Origin: Aporrectodea caliginosa | Taxonomy: Eukaryota > Annelida > Clitellata > Crassiclitellata > Lumbricidae | DNA: 64,000 bases | Assembly: GCA_020284085.1 (NCBI GenBank) | Contig: JACEVL010000483.1 | Coordinates: 1 to 64,000 of the forward strand | Direction: 5' to 3' | Shown here: positions 1 through 11,348 of the stretch, one piece after another | How positions within the stretch are numbered: the stretch's first letter is position 1 | Layout of the letters: every line of letters begins with the position of its first letter | Position numbers and translations under genes: made by a program | The notes under the pieces: model-generated | Told to the model about the DNA's origin: nothing | What the model saw: only the letters and a program-made list of their open reading frames with translations | The model's database searches: none

Positions 1-912
1 GAACTCCAGGCAAACATGCTACCACCGGAATCAGCTGATACCTCAGACGATCTCGTAGATACAGCTCTGAAAGCATGGACACTACTCACGGGTTCAGAAC
101 CACCAACAAGATCAGCAGCTCATCGCCAAAGAGAATGGGACAGCCGCTGGATAAGTAAAGCATGGACAACTCTGCACGAATCGGCGAACAACACACTAGA
201 CCGGGCTCGTCTCTTGGCCTCTCAGGCACCACACGCGGGAGATTGGTTGCTAGCGCCTCCGGTTACTGCATTGGGACTCCGTTTAACTGACGAAGTAATA
301 CGGATCGCGGTTGGAATGCGACTCGGGACGACACTGTGCGAACCTCATGTGTGTCACTGTGGTGAGAGAGTCGACGCCAGAGGACTTCACGGTCTGGCCT
401 GCAGAAAAAACGCTGGCAGACATCAACGGCATAACATCCTCAACGATATCATATGGCGATCTTTCGGAAGAGCAAACATCCCTTCTCAGAAAGAACCTTT
501 GGGCCTCACCAGAGAAGATGGTAAACGACCGGACGGCGTGACACTCATCCCGTGGTCATGCGGAAGATGCCTCACTTGGGATGTGACAGTTTCGGATACA
601 TTCGCAAAGTCACATCTGGCAACAACATCAACCGAAGCGGGTGAGGCCGCAAACCGGGCAGCCGCCGCCAAGAGATTGAAATACGCCACAATCACCCGAA
701 CACATGCTTTTGTGGCGGTAGCACTTGAGTCCAGCGGTGCTTGGAGCTCAGAAGGATTGAATTTTGTGTTGGAGCTTGGACGAAGGTTGACGGATGCAAC
801 CCATGACACCCTCGAAACAAACTACCTATTCCAAAGACTCTCGGTAGCTGTCCAACGCGGGAACGCCATCTGTTTTTCCTCGACCTTACCATGCTAAATT
901 ACTCACTTTGCC
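1..912 (+). mobile_element. Non-LTR retrotransposon, 3' part, with nuclease-like C-terminus
   Basis: An open frame at 16-897 (293 residues) looks like the C-terminal part of a non-LTR retrotransposon polyprotein; the element continues left of the window. A cysteine/histidine cluster (HVCHCGERVDARGLHGLAC, about residues 107-125) is followed by GRHQRHN, then KRPDG and a WDVT further on. That spacing resembles a PD-(D/E)XK restriction-like nuclease, though this assignment is inferred from motif shape. The frame ends at 897 and runs after a short 3' tail into a long AAT microsatellite, the usual tail of such elements. A related fragment lies at 17053-17472. No reverse transcriptase motif is inside the window, so the clade is left open. 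Confidence 0.75.
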
Positions 913-968
<56 letters not shown>

Positions 969-969
969 C

Positions 970-1017
<48 letters not shown>

Positions 1018-1075
1018 GTAATAACAATAATAATATAATAATAATAATAATAAAATAATAATATAATATATTATT
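913..1075 (+). repeat. AAT microsatellite (LINE tail)
   Basis: Imperfect AAT/TAA repeat directly downstream of the LINE 3' end, with interruptions near 967 and 1017-1060. It is best read as the expanded tail of the LINE. Host-derived flank of transporter unit A starts right after it. Confidence 0.9.
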
Positions 1076-1326
1076 ATACTAATAGTAATTGCTCCTTATA
1101 GCAATTTTTCCTGAATCCTGAGGGATCCTTGATACCTCGGGTTAACAAAAAAATAATAATACAACTAATAAGAATAATTATAGTTTCCAATAAAACCACG
1201 ATTTCATTTTGGAGACCAGGCGCCAGGAACACAGTTGTAGGAGCTCTGGCCCTTCTGTAGAGCGGCCAGCTACGAGCTTCCACAGCCACACGATGAGGTG
1301 TAATGAAACGTAATATTACGCCATAT
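1076..1326. other. 3' flank of transporter unit A, outer part
   Basis: Non-coding sequence that matches 17642-17770 (unit B) and about 60940-61080 (unit D), including a shared stretch reading TTTCATTTTGGAGACCAG or close to it. It belongs to the duplicated unit, not to a transposon. No open frame or RNA gene was recognised. The LINE at 1327-3090 separates it from the rest of the same flank. Confidence 0.6.
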
Positions 1327-1365
1327 CAATTCAATTAAATTCACTTTATTGATCCCATTAACATA

Positions 1366-1759
1366 TACAAGTGTTGAACAACATAGTCATATAATCGAAC
1401 AATCGAAGATCAAAACAACACATTGAGCTAGTAAGCAACGAGAGTTGATCAGGAACAATAGGCTCACCAGAAGGGACGGGTCCCGCTAGATAGGGGCCTA
1501 CTTAAATTGACAATTGACTGGTTAATAAAATATGTAATGTTGGAGATATATTATTAGATTGATACAAGTGTTGAACAACATGGTCATATAATCGAACAAT
1601 CGAAGATTAAAACAACACATTGAGCTAGTAAGCAACGAGAGTTGATCAGGAACAATAGGCTCACCAGAAGGGACGGGTCCCGCTAGATAGGGGCCTACTT
1701 AAATTGACAATTGACTGGTTAATAAAATATGTAATGTTGGAGATATATTATTAGATTGA
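1366..1759 (-). repeat. Two 197-bp tandem copies in the LINE 3' UTR
   Basis: Positions 1366-1562 and 1563-1759 are almost identical direct repeats. A related single-copy 3' UTR is seen on the plus strand around 43670-43760, which supports LINE 3' UTR identity and shows the duplication is not general to the family. Confidence 0.85.
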
Positions 1760-1793
1760 CTACAAAGACTGAATCCGGGATGTGAATATATTT

Positions 1794-3090
1794 TCATTTA
1801 TTCATTGTGTGTGCACGAATGAGACTTTTAAAGTGGGGGAGACCTGATGCTGTTCGAATGAGATGCGGTAAATTATTCCATAAAAGGGGTCCTTGATACC
1901 TGATTGAGAATTTGCGGGTATTAGTTCTAGCAAAGTTGCATACATAAGAACGATTACTTCTGGTTTGGGTGGTGAGCAGGGCTGGAGCAAAGAAGGATGA
2001 AAAGGCCGGTGGAAGCAAATTATTGTCATACCGGTACATAAGTTCACAAGTCTGAACATATTTAATTTGCTCAATATTTAGTAAATTGAGTTGGATAAAG
2101 AGTGGTTTAGTGTGCGAATTGTAGGGCGAGTTAGTGATCAAACGTATAGCTTTTTGGCAAGATCGGTAGCTTTTTAAAGTGTGTAGGATAGGTAGAAGTC
2201 CATATAAGATTGCAGTAGATTAAACAGGGGTAAATTAAAGCAAAATATAAGTTCTTAAGTATTTGAGAGGGGAGTAGGTCAGATTTTCTTCTAATTATTC
2301 CAATGTTTTTCATGATTTTTTAAGATATTTCATTAATATGGGAATTCCATTTCAAGTGCTGGTCAATGAAGGCACCGAGAAATTTAGATGTTTTAACATG
2401 TGGAATTATTGTATTGTCAATGGTTAGTTCACAATCTATAGGTATAGTTTTTTTGGAAGCTCTAAAGATCATATAATTAGTTTTAGAAAGATTTAATGAT
2501 AATTTGTTGGCTTTGAACCACTCAGCGGCCATGGTCAATTCCTCATTGGCCTATTTTATCAGCTGGTCGTAAGAAGAGTGAGATAAGAAGGCATTGGAGT
2601 CGTCAGCAAATAAGATATAACGTAGCAGTGATGAGGAATTGGGAAGATCATTAAAATAAATTAAGAACAGAAGAGGTCCGAGGATTGAGCCTTGTGGAAC
2701 ACCATATAATATGAATTGCAGATTAGAAAAGTTAGCATTACATAAAACCCTCTGAGATCGACCAGTTAAGTAGCTTTTAAACCAATCAAGTGATTTATCC
2801 CTAATGCCATAGTGTTCCAATTTTGCTAGAAGAATTGTGTGGTCTACCGTGTCAAATGCTTTGGCGAGATCTAAGAATATGCCTATAGAGAATTCATTAC
2901 TATCCATGGCCTTAGAGATCCTGTCCTGAATATCCAGTAGCGACATTGAGGTTGAGTGACCAGGTTGGAATCCATGCTGAAGGGGGTAAAGGAGATTCTT
3001 ATGATTTATATAAGAGAAGAGTCTATCATACATTATTCTTTCAAAGATTTTAGAGAAGGAAGGCAAATATCTTATAAGAGCGTCGAATTC
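1794..3090 (-). pseudogene. LINE reverse transcriptase fragment
   Basis: Three or four consecutive minus-strand frames (about 2551-3090, 2320-2538, 2131-2313, 1794-2141) cover the fingers/palm to the C-terminus of a LINE reverse transcriptase. Visible motifs are LDLAKAFDTVDH (first catalytic aspartate region), GVPQGSILGPLLFLIYFNDL and the FADD core. The 3' frame ends in a WNNLP-type C-terminal region typical of CR1/L2 ORF2. Frame changes near 2545, 2317 and 2135 break it, and the endonuclease part is missing, so it is a dead copy. The open frame runs past 3090 to 3243 only through host flank. Confidence 0.8.
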
Positions 3091-3569
3091 AGGGTTTTGA
3101 TATAGAGCTTTCGAACACTGAACGAAATCATTCTGACTTTCTAGACCGCGTCTGATACAATTGATTGACAGTTCGTTGATCCCTCCGGATTCTGAAATAT
3201 CTGAAGCTTCTAGACATGATGCGAGCGCATCTTTGGTGGACAAGTGATATTCTGGAATGCTTGTTCGATACCGACATGCAAAAAAGATTTCAGATTATCT
3301 CCAACCGGTCAGTTTACACACAACACGCGTAGAAAACATTGATTATCCTTAATTATCATTGGATATATAATTATATATCACAGACCAATCCAGAATGGCG
3401 CCCGTTAACTAGCATTGGAAACCGTCTGGAAAATCGTTCAAAAGCTGCATAAACATCACGACAAACTTTAACAACAGGTTCCATTTCGCAGCGCAGACCC
3501 AGAATAACTTTGAACGCGAATATCTGCATCCATTAATATTCTACACGTAAATATAGATAAATAAGTAGA
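3091..3569 (-). other. 3' flank or 3' UTR of transporter unit A
   Basis: Sequence downstream of the E5 stop codon on the minus strand. It aligns with the flanks of units B (17790-18326), C (46860-47300) and D (61090-61571). Long conserved stretches include the region around ATTGATTGACAGTTCG and TCTCCAACCGG. Its conservation next to the stop codon suggests a 3' UTR, but no polyadenylation signal is clear enough to call. Confidence 0.5.
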
Positions 3570-3778
3570 CTACTGCTTGCTACGAATAAAATTTCGTGGC
3601 GTCGGTGGATTTATGGTGCCATAATCCGAGGGAAGAATTTCATTGTCTTTAGCGATGGACTTCCTGTGGTATTTGGTGACAAAAGTCAAGGCGACCATGA
3701 GACTGGCAGACACGAATGCCATGCAACCGATGATGGCGAAGGCTTTGTTGTAATCGCCAGTCAAATCGAAAACCCAAC
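3570..3778 (-). CDS. MCT-like unit A exon 5 (C-terminal)
   Basis: Last exon. The acceptor is the AG at 3780-3779, and the first bases GTTGGGTTTTCGAT complete a glycine codon split in phase 1. It encodes [20 protein letters not shown] and on through the last helix, then a charged tail of about 35 residues ending ...RSKQ and stop. The tail AKDNEI groups it with unit B, whereas units C and D have SKDIEFP. Confidence 0.85.
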
Positions 3779-4128
3779 CTACACACAGAACAGAATAAAT
3801 ATCAACTAATCAACAACCGAAATGAAAAACAACTACTGATTCAATTTCTTACCGCAAATAACACAGTGCCTAGCGCTATGCTTCATCGAACGTTCAGCTT
3901 TGACTTAACAACATATATAGCACATAACACTTATACTTACCTGATAATGTCACCAACAACAGGATAACGTATGAATAAAACAACGACTGTCAGACAACTA
4001 ACAACCGATGCTACTTTAACAGGTCCAGAAACTGAGCAAACGCTCAAGTTTACAACGATCCTCAGCGCTCATTAGTGAACTCATAAAAGATGGCTGCATT
4101 ATAGCGATAATAACACAAACCTTATACA

Positions 4129-4131
<3 letters not shown>

Positions 4132-4171
<40 letters not shown>

Positions 4172-4392
4172 TCTTTTCTTTAATTTAGCGCCTGACAAAC
4201 GCACTGCGCTGTACATTTACATGTTATGCAATTGAAACAATCTTAACTAGTTAACTACTAACAGAACAGACAGCTTGTAATACACGGCGCTAATAGCAGC
4301 CTACAAAGCAAATCCGCCCTAACGGGGCTCGAACTCGGTACCTCTCGCACTCTTCGCCAGATGTTATCCAACGCGCCACCGGACCCCCCACC
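4132..4392 (-). mobile_element. tRNA-derived SINE in intron 4 of unit A
   Basis: Read on the minus strand, a tRNA-like head at 4390-4320 has a box A-like stretch (TGGCGCGTTGG) and box B (GAGTTCGAGCCCC). The body ends AGGCGCTAAATTAAAG and an (ATT)n tail lies at 4170-4132. CAATT flanks it at 4127-4131 and 4393-4397, a probable short target duplication. Units B and D lack it at the matching place (around 18930 and 62118), so it inserted after A separated from B. Confidence 0.7.
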
Positions 4393-4684
4393 CAATTCGT
4401 CATAGAAGGACAGCGAATCGGCGATCCTCTGGGTCAAGTGGAAAATGGGAGACTCTGGACGCAAAGGAAGCGGATTTAGGCGGAGACGACTATAATTACT
4501 CTGATCAGGATTACATCATCTTCCTTGTTGCACATGCATGTACAAATACAAACACATCCACACTTTCAACACACAGATATGGAACAATGCTGGAATCTCT
4601 ACTCATATTCATTTGGGTAAATAAACTTCTTGCATAGTCTACGGAAGCAATTAATATCCTCAGAGAAGTAACTGTTCTACTAAC

Positions 4685-4810
4685 CAATGAGAGGCGTTGA
4701 TACCAGACTTGCAAAACCTCCAATGAACTGCAGTATTGCCAAGCTCTTCGAAACAAGAGCCACGCCCAATAGGTCAACTGCGACGACAGAAGACACTGTG
4801 ACTGCACAAC
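4685..4810 (-). CDS. MCT-like unit A exon 4
   Basis: 126 nt, phase 1 at both ends. The acceptor follows a pyrimidine-rich tract ending CTGAAG and the donor is G|GTTAGT at 4684. It encodes [16 protein letters not shown] then a helix ending STPLIG. This matches the SLC16 segment in which a V-D-L-G motif precedes a late helix. A closer in-frame AG (after CACAG) also exists, but the chosen acceptor gives the better family match. Confidence 0.85.
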
Positions 4811-5889
4811 CTTCAGCAAAAAGAAGAAAATTCATTGATGACACGAAACAACACCCTCCAAAATCTGTTACGTTGTTTCAGTAGGCTATAATTATTGTTG
4901 CGTACAACTGCACATTGCTCAACCCTAAATGTATTCCCTACAATCTGATGTTCAGTGAATTCGTTTAATTAAAAAGTTGGATTCATACCTGAGTAAAGTT
5001 TTGAGACTCTTCTTTATGTTTGAATGAATTTCAAGGATACTCAAGTAATTTCAGTAATATTTTGAGGCAAATAAATTAAAATGAGTAATATTCAGATGAT
5101 CTCAAAGAGCCTCGTGGTTTTGTTTTCGCTTCAGAATTTCCTGTGGGGGAAAGCGGGGCAAGTTGGTTGGTGTTTACATTTTTCCTAATTTAAACATGAT
5201 GGCTTGTTATCAGCAGAATTTCTTTTATACCAAAACATTGCTATATCAATAATTGTTATTCATACTACATAACAGATTTATCTTACATAATTAAGAAAAA
5301 AGTAATAATCACTGAAGAAAATAATGAGTCAGAACAGCAAGTTTGGTGCACCAATGGGGCAAGTTGGATATACCCATCATTCAAGTAGCTTGCTGTTGAC
5401 ACAAGTTGGTTTATTGTAATACATCGGTCTATTAATTATAGGCCTGCGATATTATAGTAGTGAACATGCTAATAATAAACAATACTCATCAACAACAACG
5501 AATACAGGCCCTACATAAATGAGAGTCGTAAGTCAAGTCATAAACTTAAAATTGTAAAGTGTCGATTCCGTTCACCTTTAGAAGGTTTATTTAATTAAAA
5601 CATGAGGCACATCATCATCAAAGTAGCCTAATAGATTGCACAATGGGTAAGAGTAAGGTGACAGCACTTGTTCCTCTTGACTTATCCGGCTTTTGATGAT
5701 GTGTCCATCCACTTTGTTGCATTGACACCAACATTGTTTTGGGCTTCTGAACATTAGGCCTACACTGAATTGGTTTCCAACATATATAATTATGTCCCTG
5801 CACTTAGTCAGTATGGCATTTCTTTCCAATGCTTTACTAATGCATGGTGTCACTTAGGGATAGGTAGTCCTACACAACTTGGCAGTCAT

Positions 5890-6425
5890 TGACTAGGATA
5901 TCGTTTCTCGCCTTCTTCCGGCGGCTCGGGTTGGGTGCTTGGTCCGGGTCATGCGAGAGGCGGCACGCCTCATTGGCCGGCCGCATCGCAAGATTCGGCC
6001 ATGTTAGTGATTACATGCGGGATGTCTTGCATTGGCTCCCTTTCCCGCAGCGGATAACTTAGCGGATCTCTGCCTTGGTCTGACGCTGCCTCGCGGGTGT
6101 GGCCCCTGTTTACTTACAGGAGCTCTGCTGCTCCACCCTAAGCGTCCAGCGCCGTGGTTCTCTCCGCTCCTCTAAGCAGGTTGAGCTTCTTGTTCCCCGG
6201 TCACGGACCTCTATTATGCAGCGCCGTGCCTTTTTCTGTTGCTGGCCCTGCAATCTGGAATGAGCTCCCCTGTGGATCTATGCCTAATGCATAGAGCCCT
6301 TGCGGCCACATTCTTCTCTAACCTCAAGACTGTTCTCTTTAGCCGGGGTTGAGTCGGGAGCGCTTCTGAGTAGATAATCTTGAAGGGGAGCTATATAAAT
6401 CTCTGAAATGAATGAATGAATGAGT
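5890..6425 (+). mobile_element. L2/CR1-type LINE 3' fragment
   Basis: Plus-strand LINE end with many frameshifts. Recognisable are AARLIG, the CATGCGGGATGTCTTGCATT block (MRDVLH in active relatives) and the 3' end GTCGGGAGCGCTTCTGAGTAG. It finishes in AATG repeats at about 6409-6425. The same family appears at 7145, 8150, 54152 and 60342. It lies inside the transposon at 5145-7596. Confidence 0.7.
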
Positions 6426-7144
6426 ATCATTTTTAGGCGATGATACTTAAATTCATTTGACAGTTTATCTTGTAATTGCTTCCGCACAGCTGTTGTCCAT
6501 TGTCTTTCAGGAGGGAAGTCTTATATTGTGACCACTAAGCTCCACCTCAATATCATTAAAAATTAAATTTCTGCTGCTGGTCACTCCACTGGAGCTGAAA
6601 AGGTTTGATCAGTTTAAATCATGGCCAGCTATTATTAAGACGTCTATGTTTAAATGTTTCAAACTAGGAGACTCACTAGGCTCACTTATTGAGTTGGTGA
6701 TTCTGCTCAAGAATAACCTGAGTGTCAGTTTAAATCTACAAAGTCCTTTACCATCGATGTTAGTAGATACTCGTATTTTAATTTGTCACGCATGCATATC
6801 AGTGACTTGCGCAGAGTTAGGTGTCATATATCTGAGGATGACTATAACTTGATTCTTATTGGCAACATAAAGTCCAATCTACAGAAGCTCAGGAGAGTTC
6901 TCTTTGGTTAGAGTCGTAGCAAAGACATCAATATATGAACATAATAGCCCTTGTAAAAAGACATTACATTGGATTCCTGTTCAGCAGAGCATTTCTTTAG
7001 ACTTTGGTCTCAAGATGTAATACATAATAGTTAGGCCCTATAAGATTGTTATAGGCAACCAACTTGCCCCAACCGTCTTGCCCTAGTAGACAATTTTTCT
7101 AAAACCACATATCGCGGGACAACGTGAATAATTTCAACCATGAG

Positions 7145-7305
7145 CAACATCTATCTATCTATCTATGGAATTTATATAGCGCCCCTTCAAGATAACTACT
7201 CAGAGGCGCTCCCGACCCAGGCCCGGTCAAAGAGGAAGGTCTTAAGTAGTCCATAGAAAGAATCAGAGAGGTCTCGCGGGAGAGAACGAATGCCGTTCAA
7301 TGCCA
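7145..7305 (-). mobile_element. L2/CR1-type LINE 3' fragment
   Basis: Short minus-strand 3' end of the same LINE family: an (ATCT)n tail at 7148-7165, then TATATAGCGCCCCTTCAAG and the complement of the conserved CGGGAGCGCCTCTGAG. No coding sequence remains. Confidence 0.65.
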
Positions 7306-7735
7306 CAAAAATGGCGCTAAACATTGTACAAATTTCACATTTTTAGTCCCTATAGCTTGCGATATATAGAGAATTGAACATTTCACGAAATAAGTTTGCT
7401 TAAGATATAAAATTACCTTTTATTCAGCAAAAAATCCACAAAAATTCGCAGCGAAAATTCATATACGCATAAAAGTCAACACATATGGCCTCGACCTTAA
7501 GAAGTAGCCTACTGTAGTCTGTTTCACTACCTCCCCGTGAACTCACAGGAACGCAAAACCAACTTGCCCCACCGGCCAACTTGCCCTGGGTTCCCCTAAT
7601 ACTTAAATATGCAACGATCATTTTCATGCATAAATAAAATTAAAACAGTCAAGTTCGAATTTACATCAATCTCAAGAGTCACAATTTCCCATAGAGTTCG
7701 ATTTTATCGAGTCTAATGTTCGTATAATTATAGAT

Positions 7736-9063
7736 CAGTGGCGGCGCCAGGATTTCAGTTTTGGGACAACAGCCCCAAGCCCTTCCTTTGTCTTCTCCCC
7801 TTTCCTCCATCCCCTTCCCTACCGGTACCTTCCTTCTCTCACCCTTTTCAAAACCACTCCACTTCTCTTTCCCCTTTTTTTACATTCCCTACACCCCTCC
7901 CACAATTCCTCCCACAACGCACCATCGCTGCCGAGAAGCGGCACCCTTTGAAGCGGAGGTCTGAAGTTTCCCCGGGAAAATCTTTCAGGTTCCAGATACC
8001 TGTAGGTGCGTTTCAGCACACATCTTTTGGACATCGGCCTGGATATCATCTAACCGGCTGCGGTTTAACTCCACTTAAACCCAGTTCATCTGGCTGAGTA
8101 GCAGACAGCAACTGGATAGATTAGACATAGCTGCCCTCGCTGCCGCTTTCCCCTATTTCACTTTCTCCTCTGTTGTGGCCTTCGCGACACATTGGACCCA
8201 GAACTCACCTTTAGTCCCCATATTATCAACATCCCTATAGCCTTGAGTTCTTCAGCACTGTCGCCCACTCACTCACTGCCGCTGTTACCTCCACCCTGAT
8301 CCATGCCTTCGACGCCCTTCGTCACAACTAGTCTTGACTACTGTTGCTCGCTATACGCTGACCTCCCGACTGGTCGACTGAAGGTACTAAGATCGGATCT
8401 TGCGTTCTGCTGCCCGCCTTATAGGTCGTATGCCAAAATTTGGTCATGTCTCTAGTTACATGCGCGACGTTCTCTACTGGCTCCTTCTGAGCAGCGGATT
8501 GCGAATAGGATAGCTGCCCTAGTCTGGCGCTCCTTACTAAGCCTCGCTGTTGCCTATCTCCGCACATCTGAACTGGGTCTCCTTCTTGTCCATTTTGTCT
8601 GTACCTCCGCTAGGCAGAACCGCGTTTTCTCGATGGTGGACCCTCCACTTGGAATGGTCTCCCTCTTGAGCTTCGCCTTTTTCCCCGGGACCTTCTCTCC
8701 CACGTTCTGTTATCACCTTAAGACTGTTCTTTAAAGCCGTGCCAGAGTAGGGAGCTCCACTAAGTAGATTACGTGAAGGGGCGCTATATAATTGATCGAA
8801 ATGAATGAATGAATTCAATCAGTACCAGTACTTCTGCGACTGTTTTAGGCCTACGTGCGTAATAAATGCAATATAATAAAAAAAATCAAGTAGCCTACAG
8901 TCACTGCCTGAGATAGTTGATAATTAGTTTTATTTGGTCATTGTTTAGCTGGCCTATTATGAAGCAAGCTTTGACTGAGATTTCCCGCTTTTTACTTTTG
9001 GGGGTTGAACCGCATTTGGGGGAGCCGGGCTAGGCACCCCACAACAACCTGGCGCCGCCACTG
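7736..9063. mobile_element. hAT-like element shared by units A and B (copy A)
   Basis: A 1,328-bp element in intron 3, ending 35 bp from the E3 donor. The terminal inverted repeats are a perfect 16 bp, CAGTGGCGGCGCCAGG. Flanks TTATAGAT and ATATAGAT form an 8-bp target duplication with one mismatch; CAG...CTG ends plus 8 bp are the hAT signature. No transposase is visible. It contains a LINE fragment and, near 8850-8925, the tail of a tRNA-SINE. Unit B has the same insertion (19654-20289) and unit C has the empty site near 51105. Confidence 0.85.
8150..8815 (+). mobile_element. L2/CR1-type LINE fragment inside the hAT element
   Basis: Decayed plus-strand ORF2 C-terminal region (LDPELTF, then TSLDYCCSLYADLPTGRLK) followed by the family 3' end and an AATG-type tail at about 8800-8815. 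A related fragment sits in the unit B copy of the same hAT element, so the LINE was present before A and B separated. Confidence 0.7.
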
Positions 9064-9098
9064 ATATAGATGAATTTCAAACAGTATCATGTTCATAC

Positions 9099-9723
9099 CC
9101 AGATGAATTCCGAACAGCGCAGCGGAAGTCATTGTCCCGATGATTCCTGGATTGATGAAGAGTGCAACAATCGACAAAAAGGCAAAGAACATTCCGATGC
9201 TGTAAATCAGAGACGAGTGTACCTTTGGATGGTTAGCGATGAAGGAAACGGGCACTTTGGTTATTGTGGAAATGGTGCTCATTAACGCCGCTGCGGTCAC
9301 TCCTTGGTCACGGGTTAGACCGACGTGAACAGCCCTGTTTACTGTGTGAGGCATGTAGCCGGTCACGCAGAACGTGTGGAGAACGTAGGCAACTGCATAC
9401 ACAGAATACCTCGCTTGACGCAAAATGGAAAAGTTAAAGGTTTCTTTCAGATATTTTAAAATCAGTGGTGTAGATATTCTTCGTTGGATGATTCCGGACG
9501 CATGGTTTGACTGCGAGGTCAATCTCTTTGGAGTGCGGCAGAACAGGCACAGTGGAATGCGTTGGGCTTGAATGGCTCCAAGGATGAGGAAGGCACCTCG
9601 CCAACCATACGACTGGATAAGGTAATTTGTAAAGATGGATGCGACCATGCCTCCGAAGCCGAAGCCAAGAGAACCGATTCCAGTGGCCAGGTTCCGGTTA
9701 CGAGTTAATCTTTGATGGATAAT
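9099..9723 (-). pseudogene. MCT-like unit A exon 3, main part
   Basis: Holds 625 nt of E3, including the 8-bp target duplication at 9716-9723. The donor is CTGG|GTATGA at 9098. It encodes the cytoplasmic RNRNLATGIGSLGFGFGG segment, equivalent to the conserved SLC16 R-x-L-A-x-G-I-A motif between helices 4 and 5. Several helices follow ([38 protein letters not shown]), up to ALFGIHLG. The frame is open throughout. The first 46 nt of the exon are at 11349-11394, across the insertion. Confidence 0.85.
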
Positions 9724-11348
9724 CAGGGCCGGTTTAACCACTACGCAAACCAGGCGGCCGCCTAAAAATGGAGACATCTGTAACAGATTTGTTTAAACAT
9801 TGCCGGCGTTTTGCAAACCATTCAAAATAAAAATGAATAACGAAAATACGAAGCGACTTCAAACAGATAACAGACACTTTGAAATCTGAACGTCAAGTGG
9901 CACGTCACGGTTAAAAACGTTTCTCTCATTAAGTTTGAAGTTTCATGTACTATAGCGACATATTTTGAAATGAAACTGAGACCGATCATCTGCAATGTTA
10001 CCACTCCTTCGGTTTTCCCAAGATCCTGGTTTTTAATCCGAACTTCTAAAATACAGGTTTTCTGGAGACCTTGTATTTTCACTTGGCAGGTTTCTTGTTT
10101 TACCAGAAACCCTGTTTTTATTAAAAGTTTATTCAATTTTTGTTAAAAACATAATTCATACCCACCATCACAGAAAAATCGTAGTGCAAGTAGGCTACAA
10201 AACCAGATACGCAAGATAACTGTCTGGATGATCCTGCAAGTCCATTATGGCATGACATGTGTGCGTCATTGATATGAGGCCTTGTAGTAAAATATAGGAC
10301 TAGTTTTAAATTGCTAACACGTAATGCGTGTACTATGTATTAAAAATATAATAAGTTCAGTTATGAAGACGCCGCATATTTATTCGATTTGACGTCTTCT
10401 TGAACCTTCCAGTTTCTGTGGTTAATAATTAGAGAAAATACCCCGCTTCTCGAAGCTCAAAAGAAACATATCCTGCGTACGTCCATGCTGCAAGAAAGAC
10501 TTGTTGAACTAGGCCTAAGTATTACATGGTCCAATTCGGCCATGATAGACCTCTTGCTTGAGACATTGAACTGATAGAACTCTTCTACATTTGCTAAAGT
10601 GAAAGCGCGAAAAATAAAATTTTGAAATTACATTATAATTATTTCTACAGACTTCGTAGAAAGTTCGTACGTAGGTAGGATTATGACTTAGTACCAGTAG
10701 CCGTAGGATTTCTTACAAAGTGTTCAAACGAAAATGTGCAGCTGTCTCATTATTTAATAGGCCAGCATGTATTTGCATTTAAATTCACCATTAAACGATG
10801 TTATAGATACAGCAGTAGGTGTGCATAGCTAATACAGTTTCCAGACTGTTACTGTAATTATGGATAACTTTTAAATTAAATGTGTTAGTTGTAATTATTT
10901 ATTAGTTATATCACTTACTGGGGCGCAGCGAAGACAGGTTCGCCTAGGGCTGCAGTCGGACCCTGCGCCAATATCAAGAAATAGAAACCCATCCGAATAT
11001 CTAAGACTATCCGGGAGCTGTATGAATTTATCCCCGGATGAAATTTGACCGGTTTAGCAGTATCCGGGGATAAACTATATCGCTATCCGTTTCGTCATAT
11101 GCATCACGATAGCCTCGACGAAAATCCAGTCAAAATCACCAAAAAACAAAAGTAAATTAATTTCAGGTTGACGTACAAACTAAAGATAATTAACTTAAAA
11201 TATTTTTATGTGCAATAAATCCAAACAGTACGACTCAATACACTTATAAAATCCGCCAAAAATGCAAAGTAAACCGATGGAATATTCCATTTCGCTAAGG
11301 GGGATACTCATGGATATGGGGAAACTCTATTTCGTGACACCGGCCCTG
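9724..11348. mobile_element. hAT-like insertion in exon 3 of unit A
   Basis: A 1,625-bp element. The left end is CAGGGCCGGTTTAACC, and the right end reads inward as CAGGGCCGGTGTCAC: 10 bp of perfect terminal repeat. The 8-bp target duplication TGGATAAT is at 9716-9723 and 11349-11356. Removing the element and one duplication restores an exon of exactly 663 nt, the length of E3 in units B and C. The interior shows no transposase frame longer than about 100 codons that I recognise, so it is non-autonomous or decayed. Confidence 0.9.

Larger units (their letters stand above)
1327..3090 (-). mobile_element. CR1-superfamily LINE, 5'-truncated
   Basis: Minus-strand non-LTR element inserted in the 3' flank of unit A: host flank matching other units stops at about 1326 and resumes at about 3091. 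The 5' end is cut inside the reverse transcriptase. The 3' end is an AT-rich tail reading toward 1327, preceded by a 3' UTR that contains a 197-bp tandem duplication. Motifs, including the FADD reverse transcriptase core, place it in the CR1/L2/Rex1 group; the exact clade was not resolved. Confidence 0.8.
5145..7596. mobile_element. DNA transposon with GGGGCAAGTTGG terminal and subterminal repeats
   Basis: A 2.45-kb insertion in intron 3 of unit A, absent from the same place in B (about 19553) and C (about 50978). The ends are imperfect inverted repeats: GGGGGAAAGCGGGGCAAGTTGG on the left, and GGGGAACCCAGGGCAAGTTGG reading in from the right. The GGGCAAGTTGG core recurs inside near 5356, and in opposite orientation near 7062 and 7560, as in subterminal arrays of non-autonomous elements. 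No transposase was recognised. The target duplication could not be read, so the superfamily is not assigned. It carries two LINE fragments. Confidence 0.6.

Noticed and set aside
1366..1759. Possible CRISPR-like or satellite array
   Set aside because: Only two 197-bp copies, without spacers, inside a LINE 3' UTR.
4687..4884. Plus-strand frame starting [20 protein letters not shown], repeated at 19177 and 50528
   Set aside because: It is antisense to exon 4 of the transporter in each unit, and its conservation is explained by that exon.
7738..8097. Frame of 119 codons rich in Pro, Ser and Phe at the left end of the hAT element
   Set aside because: Low-complexity CT-rich element sequence; the unit B copy differs in frame and no domain is visible.
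9070..9285. Plus-strand frame starting MNFKQYHVHTQMNSEQRSGS, repeated at 20296 and 51111
   Set aside because: It is antisense to the end of exon 3; splice sites and family motifs are on the minus strand.
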